DNA from: Cupriavidus necator A5-1
GTDB lineage: Bacteria > Pseudomonadota > Gammaproteobacteria > Burkholderiales > Burkholderiaceae
Direction of reading: 5' to 3'
Assembly (NCBI RefSeq): GCF_000744095.1
Contig: NZ_JQLI01000001.1
Location: 1-64,000, forward strand
DNA: 64,000 nt
Below the pieces are notes generated by a model. It was not told where the DNA came from and did not search any database. It saw nothing but the letters and a program-made list of their open reading frames with translations. A program made the translations under genes and the position numbers. Positions 1 to 9,492 of the stretch are shown here, piece by piece; positions within the stretch are counted from its first letter, which is position 1; each line of letters opens with the position of its first letter.

Positions 1-9
1 AGCCGTAAG

Positions 10-1182
10 CTAGTGTAGCGTTCTGTTCTTGATGGAACCTATATGAATTCGGCGTCTCCAATGCTCTACTGCGACCACAACGTGGAGAGAGCGAGTGCGA
101 GTTGCCCCCGAGATCATGTTGACCGACGAGGAGCGAACCAAGTTGACGAGGCTGGTTCGGTCAAAGCTCACGAGCGTGAGGCTGGCGCAGCGCGCGCGCA
201 TCGTGCTGCTGGCCGCCAACGGAATGCAGAACAAGGACATCGCCGAGCAGTTGGGAATCGGACGCGTGCAGGTGTCGCGTTGGCGTGAGCGGTATGCACA
301 ATCGGGGGCTGGCCGGTATCGAACGCGACTTGCCGCGCGGTGCGCCGCCGGTGAAGGTGGACACGGCCGCGGCTGGTGGAACTGACCACGCAAAGCCAAG
401 CCCGAAGCAGCCACGCACTGGAGCACGCGCAAGATGGCCGCCGAGTTGGGCGTGAGCGCCAGCACCGTCATGCGCCATTGGCACGCCCACGGGTTGAAGC
501 CGCACATCGTGCGCGGCTTCAAGGTCTCGCGCGATCCGAAGTTCGTCGAGAAGCTTGAAGACATCGTTGGCCTCTACATGTCGCCGCCCGAGCACGCGCT
601 GGTGCTGTGCTGCGATGAGAAGAGCCAGGTGCAGGCGCTGGATCGCACGCAGCCCGGCTTGCCGTTGAAGAAGGGGCGTGCGGCCACCATGACGCATGAC
701 TACAAGCGCAACGGCACGACCACGCTGTTTGCCGCGCTCAACGTGCTCGATGGCCAAGTCATCGCCCAGTGCCAGCAGCGCCACCGCCATACCGAGTGGC
801 TGAAGTTCCTGCGCAAGATCGACCGCGAGACGCCAAGGACAAAACGCTGCATCTGATCGCCGACAACTACGCCACCCACAAGCATCCTGCGGTGCAAGAC
901 TGGCTGGCCAAGCATCCTCGATTCAACATGCACTTCACACCCACCTCGGCATCATGGCTGAACATGGTCGAGCGGTTCTTTCGCGACATCACAACCGAGC
1001 GACTTCGCCGCGGCGTATTCACCAGCGTGCCGGAACTGGTCGACGCCATCAACGAATACATCGCTCACCACAACACCAACCCCAAGCCGTTCATCTGGAC
1101 CAAGAGCGCTCGCGACATCCTACAGAAGGTCATTCGCGCCAACCGCCGCTTAAGTTCCAAACAGAATGGAACGCTGCACTAG
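10..1182 (+). mobile_element. IS630-family insertion sequence, decayed
   Basis: Imperfect terminal inverted repeats bound the element: CTAGTGTAGCGTTCTGTTC at 10-28 and, inverted, CTAGTGCAGCGTTCCATTC at 1182-1164. Both ends carry a TA (11-12 and 1180-1181), which fits the TA target duplication known for IS630/Tc1-mariner elements. The roughly 1.17 kb length is normal for the family. The transposase inside is broken in several places, so the element is probably immobile unless helped in trans. Confidence 0.85.
95..1182 (+). pseudogene. IS630-family transposase, multiply frameshifted
   Basis: The intact protein would be a DDE transposase that cuts and pastes its IS into TA sites. The N-terminal helix-turn-helix part (95 to about 300, with KDIAEQLGIGRVQVSRW) reads in one frame. 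A stretch with IERDLPRGAPP (309 to about 365) lies in a second frame, ELTTQS (from 379) in a third, and [16 protein letters not shown] to DRETP (434 to about 835) returns to the first. The C-terminal part from [17 protein letters not shown] through SWLNMVERFF to the end is in another frame. The DDE context residues (CCDEKSQ, IADNYATH, NMVERFF) are all still visible. At least four indels are needed, so it is a pseudogene. Confidence 0.85.
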
Positions 1183-1237
1183 CGAGGTAGGCGTTCGCGC
1201 TGTTTTCCGAGAGCGCCTGCATTGCAGTGTTGGCTGA

Positions 1238-1420
1238 TTAGGCCGCTTCTCTGCGATGAGGAAGCGCTTTGGTTCTTACCAGCCAAGCCGGTGTACGACC
1301 GCGACCGGACCACGTTTTGCCGGTTTTGGGATCCATGTACTTGGGCGGCAATGGGGATTTCGCCACGGTGTTACCGCCATCCTTCGCAGGCCGCCCGCGA
1401 CGACGCTTTGTAGCAATATC
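1238..1420 (-). pseudogene. C-terminal fragment of an H-NS/BPH3-like nucleoid protein
   Basis: The minus strand encodes the signature DNA-binding end of H-NS-family proteins: a basic RRGRPAKDGG linker, then KYMDPKTGKTWSGRGRTPAWL close to the stop. Known H-NS proteins bind AT-rich DNA in the minor groove through this type of loop. No oligomerisation domain precedes it; the upstream frame runs into the unrelated DUF6884-like remnant, so the N-terminal half has been lost. H-NS-like genes are frequent on Burkholderiales mobile elements. Confidence 0.65.
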
Positions 1421-1439
1421 GAGTCGGAGCCGGCCAGGA

Positions 1440-1816
1440 AACAGCCTGCCTTGGCAGCCTGTTGCGCTGCAGGCGCGTGAACACCCGGTCAGCCCAGAGC
1501 GCTTGATCGGTGCGGCTGCTGGATAGCCGCGACTCATATGGCTCCACTACGTCGTCTGGGGCGACCAGGCCAAGCTTCGCACTCAGGATCGCCAGGCGAG
1601 CTGGTGGCGCACGCAGTAGGCCACCGAGAACCTGAAGAGAGCGCCCTGATAGAGCTCGCGAGCCGGGGCTGCGTGGTCCAGCTTCCTGCCACAACAGGCC
1701 ACGAGGACCAGCGTGTCGGCAGACGCTTCCGCGCGGGGCGGGCAGTCGAGAGAGAAGGACATGTCAGGGATTGCCGTTAGTGGAGCGATCAGAATGGCAA
1801 GTCGGCCTACACCCAC
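1440..1816 (-). pseudogene. DUF6884-like protein, frameshifted and fused to H-NS remnant
   Basis: The N-terminal half (1583-1816) contains DTLVLVACCGRKLDHAAPA followed by RELYQGALFRFSVAY, resembling the opening of DUF6884 proteins (a C-x-x-x-K-L core and an A-R-E-L-Y-x-S-x-L-F motif). The second half is in another frame (1694 downward): LAILSAKLGLVAPDDVVEPYE, then a WADRVFTRL segment, again matching the family pattern. A single indel near 1605-1615 separates the halves. The tail then merges into the H-NS-like fragment. Function of the family is unknown to me; the family call is from motif memory only. Confidence 0.55.
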
Positions 1817-2081
1817 GCAAACTGGTCCAGCGACACCCCGCGTTCAAATTTATTGAGCCTCTCTTCGCCGTAGGAATAATGTGGAGTGGTACGCAATTCG
1901 GAATAAGCGGCTAGCCCGCCCCAAGCGAACGTCCTTCAAAACCATTGAACCCACGCTCACTTTAGCTGACTTGAGTTGCGATTATATTTGCGAGTACCAT
2001 GCTAAAACGAAAGAAAAAAGGCGCCTATTTGCGGCGCTTCCTCGAGGTCTGCTGAGACCCGATCCAGCCGGAGTCAATTCC

Positions 2082-4111
2082 ATGCCGTTCGTTCTCCCCG
2101 CCGTCAAATCGCCATCGACCAATGAAGGGGAGCAGCGGCGTCCGACGCCGGCAGCAAGTCCGCGATCGTTCAGCTTTTTCGCTCGTCCGCCGGCCGCCGC
2201 ACCGGCCAATGTGGCGCCGCCGAGCAATACCACGCCGACAGCACCGAGTGGGGAACAGCCGCGTGAGAGCACGGCTGCGCCGGCGCGGCAGCCGGCGCCA
2301 AAGCCTGCTGCTGTCTCCGGCCCGCCCGGTTCAGTTTTGGATCCGCCCGCACAGCGGCGACACCGGTTCAGGCGGCGCAGCAAACTCCGCAGGCCGCGTC
2401 CTTCGGCACTGCGGCCACCCCGCGGGCCACCGCAACGGCTAGAGCAGCGGCATCGGCCAAAGGCTTCAGCTTCGGGTCGACCTCGCTGCGCCCCGCTGCC
2501 CAGGCAGCGCGAACCTACACCGATCAGCAGCGCGCGATCATCGAGGCGCAAGCTGACATCGTAGTGGCGGAGGCATATGCCGGCACCGGAAAGACCACCA
2601 CCGCCGTTGGCTTTACCGAGGCGCGCCCCGACCTGCGGACCTTGTACCTGGCATTCAATCGCGCCAACGCCAAGGCCGCGCAAGGCAGGTTTCCAAGCCA
2701 CGTTACCTCAATGACTACGCACGCCCTTGCGTACTCCGTGCTCACGCAGGACCAGCGCTCGCGTGTGGAAAACATCTGGAAGCCGGCGACCATGCGCAAA
2801 GACATGGCCGTCATCGGCCTCGATGTCCGGTACCGCGAGGCGGCTATCACCCAGCGCATCCTGGCCAGCTTCTTCGCCAGCAGGGATGCTGAGCCGACTG
2901 CAGCGCACGCCGATGAAGCGCGTAAGGTCCTGAATGCACAGGACTTCACGGTCGAGCAATGCGTGCGATATGCGAACCGCGTTTGGGGTGCCATGAAGGA
3001 CAAGAGTGGCCGGATCACGATTCCGCATGACGCCTACCTGAAGATGTTCGTGCAAAGCAAACCCAATCTGGGCTACCAGATGCTCGTCTTCGACGAGGCA
3101 CAGGATGCAAACCCCATCACGGCTCAGCTGGTCGAGTTGCAGCGGGAGTTCGGTACGAAGCTGCTGTACTTGGGAGACCGCCACCAGTCGATCTACGCGT
3201 TCCGCGGCGCGACCAACGCCATGGAGGGTTTGCCTGCGAACGCCACGGTGCTGCCGCTCACTCAGTCCTGGCGCTTCGGACCGAAGACGGCAGGAATTGC
3301 GAACCAAATTCTTTCTGAGCTGAAGGGCGAGACCAATCAGATCGAGGGCCTGGGCAGTGACGCACCCTGGCGCGAGGGCGCGCCGTATGCGTTGCTCTCT
3401 CGTTCCAACGCGGAGCTGATCAAACAGGCAGTTGCCCGGCGGGGCCGCGGGGTGCACTGGGTTGGCGGGATCGAGGGTTACAAGGTGCACATCCTCGAGG
3501 ACGCGTGGCGCCTTCGCTCCAACCAGCGAACCGATATCAGGGAGCCATTCATCCGGGACAACTTCACGTCCTGGCAGGAGTTCGAGGATTACGGCGAGGA
3601 GACCAAGGATCCTGAGGTGAAGATCCTGGTTGAACTGGTCGACCAGTACCGTCATGAGATTCCGCAGCTCGTGGCGGAACTGCGCGCCAACGAGGAGAAG
3701 AGCGACAAGTTCGCCGACTTGGTTGTCGCCACGGGACACAAGGCAAAGGGCCTCGAGTGGGACCAGGTGAAGCTTGCGGACGACTTCACCGTGCTCGAGA
3801 AGGCGGAGCAGTCCATGGCGGACTTCGGTCGGATCGGCGCGCAGGAGGCAATGCGTGACGATGGCACTGATCAAGAGCTCAACCTGCTCTATGTGGCGGT
3901 CACGCGCGCGATGAAGTCTTGCCAGCTCAACACCGAGACCTTGGCGTGGATTGCGGATCTACCCGCGCATCGACAGCGGCGGGATGAAGCGGACATGAGG
4001 GTGGCAGCAGCCGCCCGACAGCGTCTCGGCGCCGAGGCCGTGAGAGTGCGCAGGGAGATCCTGGAGGTGACGGACAACGCCTTCATCCACCTGACGCCGC
4101 CCCGATTCTAA
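2082..4111 (+). CDS. UvrD/Rep-like superfamily 1 helicase (frame interrupted near 2325-2340)
   Basis: The helicase core is clear: Q-motif YTDQQRAII (about 2513), Walker A AYAGTGKTTT (2576), Walker B LVFDEAQDANP (about 3090), motif III YLGDRHQSIYAFRGA, motif IV QSWRFGP, motif V TGHKAKGLEW and motif VI LLYVAVTRA. These are the ATPase and translocation motifs of 3'-5' SF1A helicases. The best start is ATG 2082 (GGAG about 10 bases upstream). From there a Pro/Ala-rich linker with SFSFFARPP reads to about 2325, after which the core continues in the -1 frame, with FSFGSA and GFSFGSTS in the linker. One missing base restores the frame. A start at the in-frame GTG 2564 would lose the Q-motif, so I read this as one gene with a frameshift. 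About 675 residues if intact. First gene of a plus-strand run ending at 7845. Confidence 0.75.
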
Positions 4112-4192
4112 GTTTCTCCGGGGCGCCTGCCAGCCCGTCGCCCCCGTTTTCAACCCACCACCACCCATCCACACCTGTTCGAGGGAGATTAG

Positions 4193-5179
4193 ATGACCAC
4201 GCTCACCATTCTGCAGAACGCTGGCGGCATGCATGCCCACGCCAACCAGATCCTGGCCGGCACGTTCGGCGCGATCGACACCACCGGGAAGTTCCACATT
4301 GACCCCGCGCTGGTGCCCGCCTCCTATTTCTTCTCTCTGATGCGCAATGGTGTTGCGGTGCAGCCCGGCGACGTGACCACCATCGAGGCCGGCGACGCCG
4401 TCGTCAACGCAGTAAAAGCCATGTTGACGCATAGCCTGGGCGAGCGCTGGCAGGAGGCATACACGCGCGCCGGCCAAGTCGCCGCCCGCCGACCGATTCC
4501 GGGCAACGACGTAGCGCAACTCACCGACGGCGTGACGCCTGCTGTCGCGGGCCAGATCCAGGCAATCACGAGCTCCCCGACGGTGATTGCGCAGGCGCTG
4601 GCCAGCGAGGGCGAGATTGCGGGCGAGGGCGTGCGCCAGGCTCTGGAGGGGTTTGCCTGCCAGCCGTTCGAAGTCGGTGTCGCGCTGAAAAACATTCGCG
4701 TGGACATCTGGCGGGAGGACGAACACCCGGATAGCGAAGACCGGCTGGATGCGGACGATGAGACGATCTACCGATTCCTGGAGCAGCCCACCGATGAGCA
4801 CTTTGCTGTATCGACCTCGGCCGATGCCGTTACGGCTGGCTGGTCGGACGAGCGATTCTCCCCGGTTGTTGCCCTGGCAAACCCCGCCCCTGCGATCAAC
4901 GCTGGCGGTGCGAGCGACGCCTATGCCGATGTCGGAGCGACCATGCGGGTCATGGCACGCAGCGCCGAAGAGGCCGCAGAGATCGCGGCGGCCGTATTCA
5001 GCAATCCGCAGCTGCGTCACATGTTCGTCAACAACATCAATTTTGCCGCGGACCAGATCTACCGAGTCGACCAGGCGCCGAATGATGGCGAGTGGGCCGG
5101 GCAGACCGCAACGGAAACCGCTGACGACGTGATCAATCGTGCACGGGAGCGATCGCGCGAAGGCGGGTGGGGAATCTAA
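4193..5179 (+). CDS. Hypothetical protein, 328 aa
   Basis: I do not recognise this protein. It starts at ATG 4193 behind GAGGGAG, 80 bases after the helicase stop. It is soluble-looking, Ala-rich and acidic overall, with no signal peptide or membrane segment. The middle (about residues 165-200) is very acidic (WREDEHPDSEDRLDADDE), and the last third has an amphipathic, helix-prone stretch (ARSAEEAAEIAAAVF). Its position between a helicase and other unknown genes of the same strand suggests a plasmid DNA-processing or maintenance role, but nothing in the sequence proves that. Confidence 0.8.
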   Translation: MTTLTILQNAGGMHAHANQILAGTFGAIDTTGKFHIDPALVPASYFFSLMRNGVAVQPGDVTTIEAGDAVVNAVKAMLTHSLGERWQEAYTRAGQVAARRPIPGNDVAQLTDGVTPAVAGQIQAITSSPTVIAQALASEGEIAGEGVRQALEGFACQPFEVGVALKNIRVDIWREDEHPDSEDRLDADDETIYRFLEQPTDEHFAVSTSADAVTAGWSDERFSPVVALANPAPAINAGGASDAYADVGATMRVMARSAEEAAEIAAAVFSNPQLRHMFVNNINFAADQIYRVDQAPNDGEWAGQTATETADDVINRARERSREGGWGI

Positions 5180-5249
5180 GCAGAAAAAAAAGAAGGCGCC
5201 CGGATGAGCGTCCTAAGCAGAAAGCCCGGGCTCAATCGGGCTCGGAAGT

Positions 5250-5285
5250 GGATCGCAGTATAGCACCATATAATTCGGCGTAGCG
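5250..5285 (+). promoter_or_regulatory. Putative promoter with ATATAATTCGGCG motif
   Basis: The 140-base gap between the 328-aa gene and the next contains a TATAAT hexamer (5269-5274) inside ATATAATTCGGCG (5268-5280), about 40 bases before ATG 5320. No good -35 is visible. The same [AT]-rich-TTCGGCG element recurs at three other intergenic sites in this window. Upstream, 5180-5235 holds GC-rich inverted sequence next to an A-run, which could be a terminator read on the minus strand. Confidence 0.4.
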
Positions 5286-5319
5286 TATCAACACGAAGTT
5301 CAAAGATATTTTTGAACCA

Positions 5320-7025
5320 ATGAGCGCGCGAGCCAAAGAGCGATTGATGAAGATTCGGAAGGATCTGCGGTCGATGCCGGCCGACCTGCCGTCGGCGTTG
5401 ATTGGCGATGGCGGGCACGCAGAAATTGGTACGCATGACAACGGGCCGCGGTACACAGATGCTGCTGTGCTCGCATCCAGAGGTGCGACTGCCTCAGTGG
5501 GTGCCGCGGCCGGCGGTAAGGTGGAGGGCGCAGCGCGAACGTCATTCCGTTTTGGTCAGGCGGCAAAAGCCACCGAGCCGGCGCAGGAGCCGCCTATGAG
5601 CGCTGATGCGACGACCGCCGCGGAGATCCCACGTATCGGAGCAGATCGGCTGCCTGGCGCGCGGCCAAGCTTCAGCTTTGCTGCACGTCCGCCGGTCGCG
5701 CATAGCGCCGCGAGGGACGCCCGGCCGGCCGAGCACTCGTGCGACAGCGGTTCCGCCGAGGGGCAGTCGCCGCGAGCGGGGCCTACCTGGAAGCCAGCGA
5801 AGAAGTCACAGAGGTTGGCAACTTTGAGGCGCCGCCGGCGTTGGAGGTGGACGATCTCGATGCACCATTTAAGCAGGCCGAGTCGGCGGGGACGGTCCGT
5901 CGCGCGCGGTTCGACGCGCGTGTGGCTGCCCGCAATGAGACCTCGCCGCCGGCGTACTTTGGCTTTCAGGGCCGCGGTGAAGAGGGCGGGAACCAGCCCT
6001 GCGGCATACCTGGGAGTGCGTTTATCGGATATCCGTCCGACCTTCCGATCGGGACGGCCTTCTCGCGGGCCGTTTGGGCACGCGCAACACGTCAGGCGGG
6101 GCCGGAGCACGCAGTTGTTGAGATTCGCACGGCCCACGGCGGCGCGGCGATGGTCGTGGTTCCCTGGAGCCAGGCAGGCTCTACCCACGGAAGCAACTTC
6201 AGCCCGTGGCCCGAGATCGACCGCGCACTGCTCGTTGAGGTCCAGCATCGAAGCTACGCGGAGCAAGGCTATCGGAGCGTCCGGGTCGGCACCGCTGGTT
6301 TCCACAAAGAATTGGGGATTGTGGAGATCGCGCGGCCCGATCTCGCCGCGCTCAAGCGTGAGTTGGGCGGGGAAACCGACCGCGTCTTCTATGCAACGGT
6401 GCAGATTGCGGCCGATCCGGGTTCACCTCACTCCCCCGGTCAGACCGAACGGGAGTTCTGGGTAGTGCTCTCGGAGGATACGGTCCGCCGCCTGGCAGCA
6501 AGGGGGTATCGCCAACAGATCGAGCCGAGGCAACGCACCCTTGGCATCTGGCATAACGGAATACTTGCTGCCGGCGGCCGTCCGGAGCTGCGGCTCGCCG
6601 ACGAGAATGCTGGTCTGCAGGCATTGCCGCCTGCGGCCCCGCCGAACCCGGCGCCGGGTTCATCGCTCGATGCCAAGTGGTCGGAGGCGGAAGGCGACTT
6701 CGTGCTGGACACCGTCGAGCGCCTGCTGGCCGGCGGGACTCCGACTATCCAGGCGGAGGAGGCCGGGATATGGGAATTGTATGAGCACCGCAGGGTGAAG
6801 CTGGGCCTGCCGGAGTCGGCACGGCCGGCGTTCCTGCAAGAGCCATTCAATGCCGGCGCGCAGTGCCCTGATGCACCGTCACCTGGTGAATCCAGTGTGG
6901 CTCCCGGTGAGATCCGCCGGGTCGAGGCCACCGGCGAGCTGCCGGCCAATTCAGAGGGTGACGATGTCGTTGCCGAGCCGCCCCGGAGTCCTCGCTTTGC
7001 GTTTGGCGGGCGACCGCGTAGTTGA
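5320..7025 (+). CDS. Hypothetical protein with F-x-F motif linker (frame interrupted near 5780)
   Basis: Not recognised. The N-terminal segment from ATG 5320 is a low-complexity Ala/Pro/Arg linker with SFRFGQAA and RPSFSFAARPP. The rest of the coding potential (from about 5739 to 7025) is in the -1 frame: an acidic stretch (EASEEVTEVGNFEAPPALEVDDLD), then a compact domain with AYFGFQGRG, GYPSDLPIGTAFSRAVW, AMVVVPW and EFWVVLSEDTVRRLA, ending in RFAFGGRPRS. One extra G in the GGGG run at 5778-5781 would join the two frames. Total about 569 residues. Same architecture as the helicase at 2082: motif-bearing linker, frame break, folded domain. No function can be assigned. Confidence 0.6.
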
Positions 7026-7036
7026 GGAGAGAGTAA

Positions 7037-7588
7037 ATGCCAATCGATTTCCGAGCGCTTCTTGATCCCGCGAGGATCCGCGAAGCCGAAGCCATACGTG
7101 CGGAGCAGGAACGGGTGCAAGCTGCCCGTGACGCCAGGATGCGAGCCGCCCTCGCTGCGCTTGGGCACGCGGAGGTGGCGAGCCGCCTGAACGAAGCCGA
7201 ATCCAGGTTCGTGCGGCAGGCAACTGCAAGGTGGTACAGCTCCGGATACCTGACCGAAGCGCAGACGAATTGGGTAATGGATCTGGCGGGCCGCAACAGC
7301 CTGATATTGCTGGATCCCGCCGGAACGTACGTCCTGCATGATGTGAATGGATATATCGTGCGATCGGAGAGCCGATCCGGCGGCTCGATGGTGGTGGTGC
7401 CCGACGTCGACACACTCGTCGAGCACGCCAAGGACGCGAGCTGGTCTGATCGAGACATCGGCGCCATTCAGCAGCGATGGGGCGGGCGGCAAAACCAGGC
7501 TACGCACGTTGGGCGATTCAGGTTCGGCGCAGCCGGGCAGGCTTCGACTGAGGACTCTCTTTGCCGCCAAGAGCGCCAAAGAGCTTGA
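7037..7588 (+). CDS. Hypothetical protein, 183 aa
   Basis: Unrecognised. ATG 7037 is preceded by GAGGAGAG and lies 11 bases after the upstream stop, so it is in the same operon. The first third is a charged helix or short coiled coil (REAEAIRAEQERVQAARDARM). The middle (WVMDLAGRNSLILLDPAGTYVLHDVNG) looks like a small beta-rich domain, and GGSMVVVPDVD resembles GGAAMVVVPW in the preceding protein. Near the C-terminus it carries GRFRFGAAGQ, another copy of the F-x-F-G motif seen in its neighbours. Confidence 0.75.
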   Translation: MPIDFRALLDPARIREAEAIRAEQERVQAARDARMRAALAALGHAEVASRLNEAESRFVRQATARWYSSGYLTEAQTNWVMDLAGRNSLILLDPAGTYVLHDVNGYIVRSESRSGGSMVVVPDVDTLVEHAKDASWSDRDIGAIQQRWGGRQNQATHVGRFRFGAAGQASTEDSLCRQERQRA

Positions 7589-7605
7589 GCATAGGAAGCC
7601 AGACG

Positions 7606-7845
7606 ATGAAACAGGCTTTGACCGTCAACATGCATGTCGCCGACATGAAGCGTGCTCGCTCGGCGGCGGACCGGCTCGGAATGGGGTTTGAGGAATACGT
7701 CCTGCTGTGCGCGCACCTGATAGGTTCCGCAGTACTCGAGGGGCGGAAGACCATTGAGGTACCGGCTGGGTCTGCAAATACCGAGAACTGGAACGAATCG
7801 GGGTTGAAGTGCGTGCGAAGAATCTACGAGCAGGTGGCGGCCTGA
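7606..7845 (+). CDS. Hypothetical small protein, 79 aa
   Basis: Unrecognised small protein starting at ATG 7606 with AGGAAG 8-13 bases upstream, 17 bases after the previous gene, probably the last member of the operon. The N-terminal half (TVNMHVADMKRARSAADRLGMGFEEYVLLCAHLIG) has a beta-strand then two-helix pattern that could be a ribbon-helix-helix fold, which would suit a plasmid regulator. That is inference from pattern only. Confidence 0.65.
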   Translation: MKQALTVNMHVADMKRARSAADRLGMGFEEYVLLCAHLIGSAVLEGRKTIEVPAGSANTENWNESGLKCVRRIYEQVAA

Positions 7846-8063
7846 TGGCCGTATTACTCATGGGAACCGCCCTGCTCAGCGCTTGGGGATTGGGGCCCTT
7901 GAGACAGACAGAAGGGCTCCAAGCGGGCTTGTTCTGTGCCGGCTTGGTGCTGCGTTACCTAATCTAGAGAGGCCGCCAGCAAGCGGGGGACTGGGCCAAC
8001 CACGTGCGACCTTGGCACGCCGGGCTGTCCAATTCCACGAGGACAAAGCCACCTCTGGCGCGC

Positions 8064-8988
8064 TTATGGAGCGTTCTTCTTGGCCTCTCTACTATCGCAA
8101 GCGGCTTGTCGCTTCACAATCGCATTCAGCGTGTCGACAAATGCCAGCGAAAGCCTCGACAGCGGCTCGATGTTGACATTGTAGATTTGCACTGAGGCAT
8201 TTACTTCCGTACGCACAGGCACTGCGACAATATTCCGCCAGGCTTGGCCAAATACCGTCATGGCGTCGACAAGGGCGATGTCCGCGCCAGCCTGTGCCAA
8301 GAATCCCATTGTGGCGCTAATCCCGACGGGACACCGGCTTAGCACGCGGGCCTGGGGACGTCCGCAGGATCTCGTGCACGAGGACCTGATCTGCTACGGG
8401 TCGGACGTGCCAATCAGCCTGCTGGTGCACCACGTTTTCGGCAAAGAATGCGCGCAGCCCGATGTCAAGGTGCAGGTAGAACAAGCGCATGTGGCACGCG
8501 CCCAGCAGCCGGGCTCCAGATTGGGATGGGACAGCGGCATATTTGACACGGCCAAATCCACCTGCCCTGACAGGAGGGTGCGCAACATGTTGCTCGCGAT
8601 CTGCGTGCGAACCACAACGCGCACGGCGGGATGAGCCCTTGCGGAAACTTGCAATGGGGTTTGGCAGCAACGTCTATCCCATATTCGGACTGCAGGAGAT
8701 TCTTACGCTGCCGGTGCGATTGGCCACCAAATCTTCTGCCACCCCGTTCACGCGCTCCACTCCTTCGTAGACGGCATTCACTTCACCTAACAGTCGACGG
8801 GCCTCGGGCGTAGGGTGCAGGCGGCCCTTTGTGCGGACAAACAGGGTCAATCCAAGCCGTTGCTCAGTGTGCGCCATCAGTCGACTGATGGCGGGCTGGG
8901 AAACAAAGAGCAGCTTCGATGCGCCACTGATCGACACGGTCAGCATGACTGCGCGAAATACCTCGAACTGGCGAAGGTTCATCTTCAT
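8064..8988 (-). pseudogene. LysR-family transcriptional regulator, degraded
   Basis: The N-terminal winged HTH is intact in one frame from ATG at 8988 downward (MNLRQFEVFRAVML, SQPAISRLMAHTEQRLGLTLF). The effector domain is then scattered over frames: VRTQIASNMLRTLLSGQVDLAVSN at about 8600, LRAFFAENVVHQQADWHV at about 8420, and the C-terminal ATMGFLAQAGADIALVDAM with PLSRLSLAFVDTL at 8064-8345. Intact LysR regulators are about 300 residues and usually control a divergent neighbour. Here the divergent neighbour is a truncated Bug/TctC gene, consistent with a decayed catabolic module. Confidence 0.85.
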
Positions 8989-9127
8989 GATGATTAACGT
9001 GGTGTTAATGGCCTCAGACAAAAAAGCATAAGGCGGTTAAGTGGCCTGTGTTTACACTGCGTCCCATGGATTCAGCGCGCGCCGCAATGAGCCATGCGGC
9101 ACATGGTGTGATCAACTGCCGGACAGG

Positions 9128-9253
9128 AGACTATATGGGCAGCCTCAATTGGAAACCGCCGGTGGCACCCCCGAGCAACTCGCTGCGACCATCCAGAAGG
9201 AAAGCCGGCGCTGGGCCGCCCTGATCCGCCAGCGACAGATTTCAGCGGAGTGA
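9128..9253 (+). pseudogene. C-terminal fragment of a Bug/TctC tricarboxylate-binding protein
   Basis: The last about 30 codons before the stop at 9253 read GGTPEQLAATIQKESRRW then AALIRQRQIS. This is the standard C-terminus of Bug/TctC periplasmic solute-binding proteins (G-T-P-E, then helix with R/K-W). The rest of the roughly 320-residue protein, including its signal peptide, is missing; upstream sequence is unrelated. It sits divergent to the broken LysR gene and just ahead of the lyase-like gene. Confidence 0.6.
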
Positions 9254-9492
9254 GCGCAGTACTTACTCCCGCGCCTTTCCTGACGAGCGGCTGACTACCT
9301 CCGTGAGGTAGTCGTGATACTGGTCTTCGCGCTGCGGTCGGCGGCGCCGTAGCGCCGGCCGTGCCTTGGCTCTGCCAGGGCCAAGATGTCCGCGCCACGC
9401 TGTCCTAATCCTCTTCTTGTCTGAACATATTCGCTCCCATAGTCCGGGACGCGGTAACGCACATCTTTTGTCAAAATTTTATTGAGCGAGCG

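Noticed and set aside
161..790. Long minus-strand open frame of 209 codons
   Set aside because: It runs antisense to the IS630 transposase remnants and has no ribosome site or family resemblance.
2267..2564. Programmed -1 frameshift in the helicase gene
   Set aside because: No X-XXY-YYZ slippery heptamer in the right phase was found in the overlap of the two frames.
2708..3874. Minus-strand open frame of 388 codons
   Set aside because: It is antisense to the conserved helicase motifs; an effect of high GC.
5180..5245. Terminator for the 328-aa gene
   Set aside because: The hairpin is imperfect and the A-run precedes it on the plus strand, so it would only work on the minus strand, where no gene ends.
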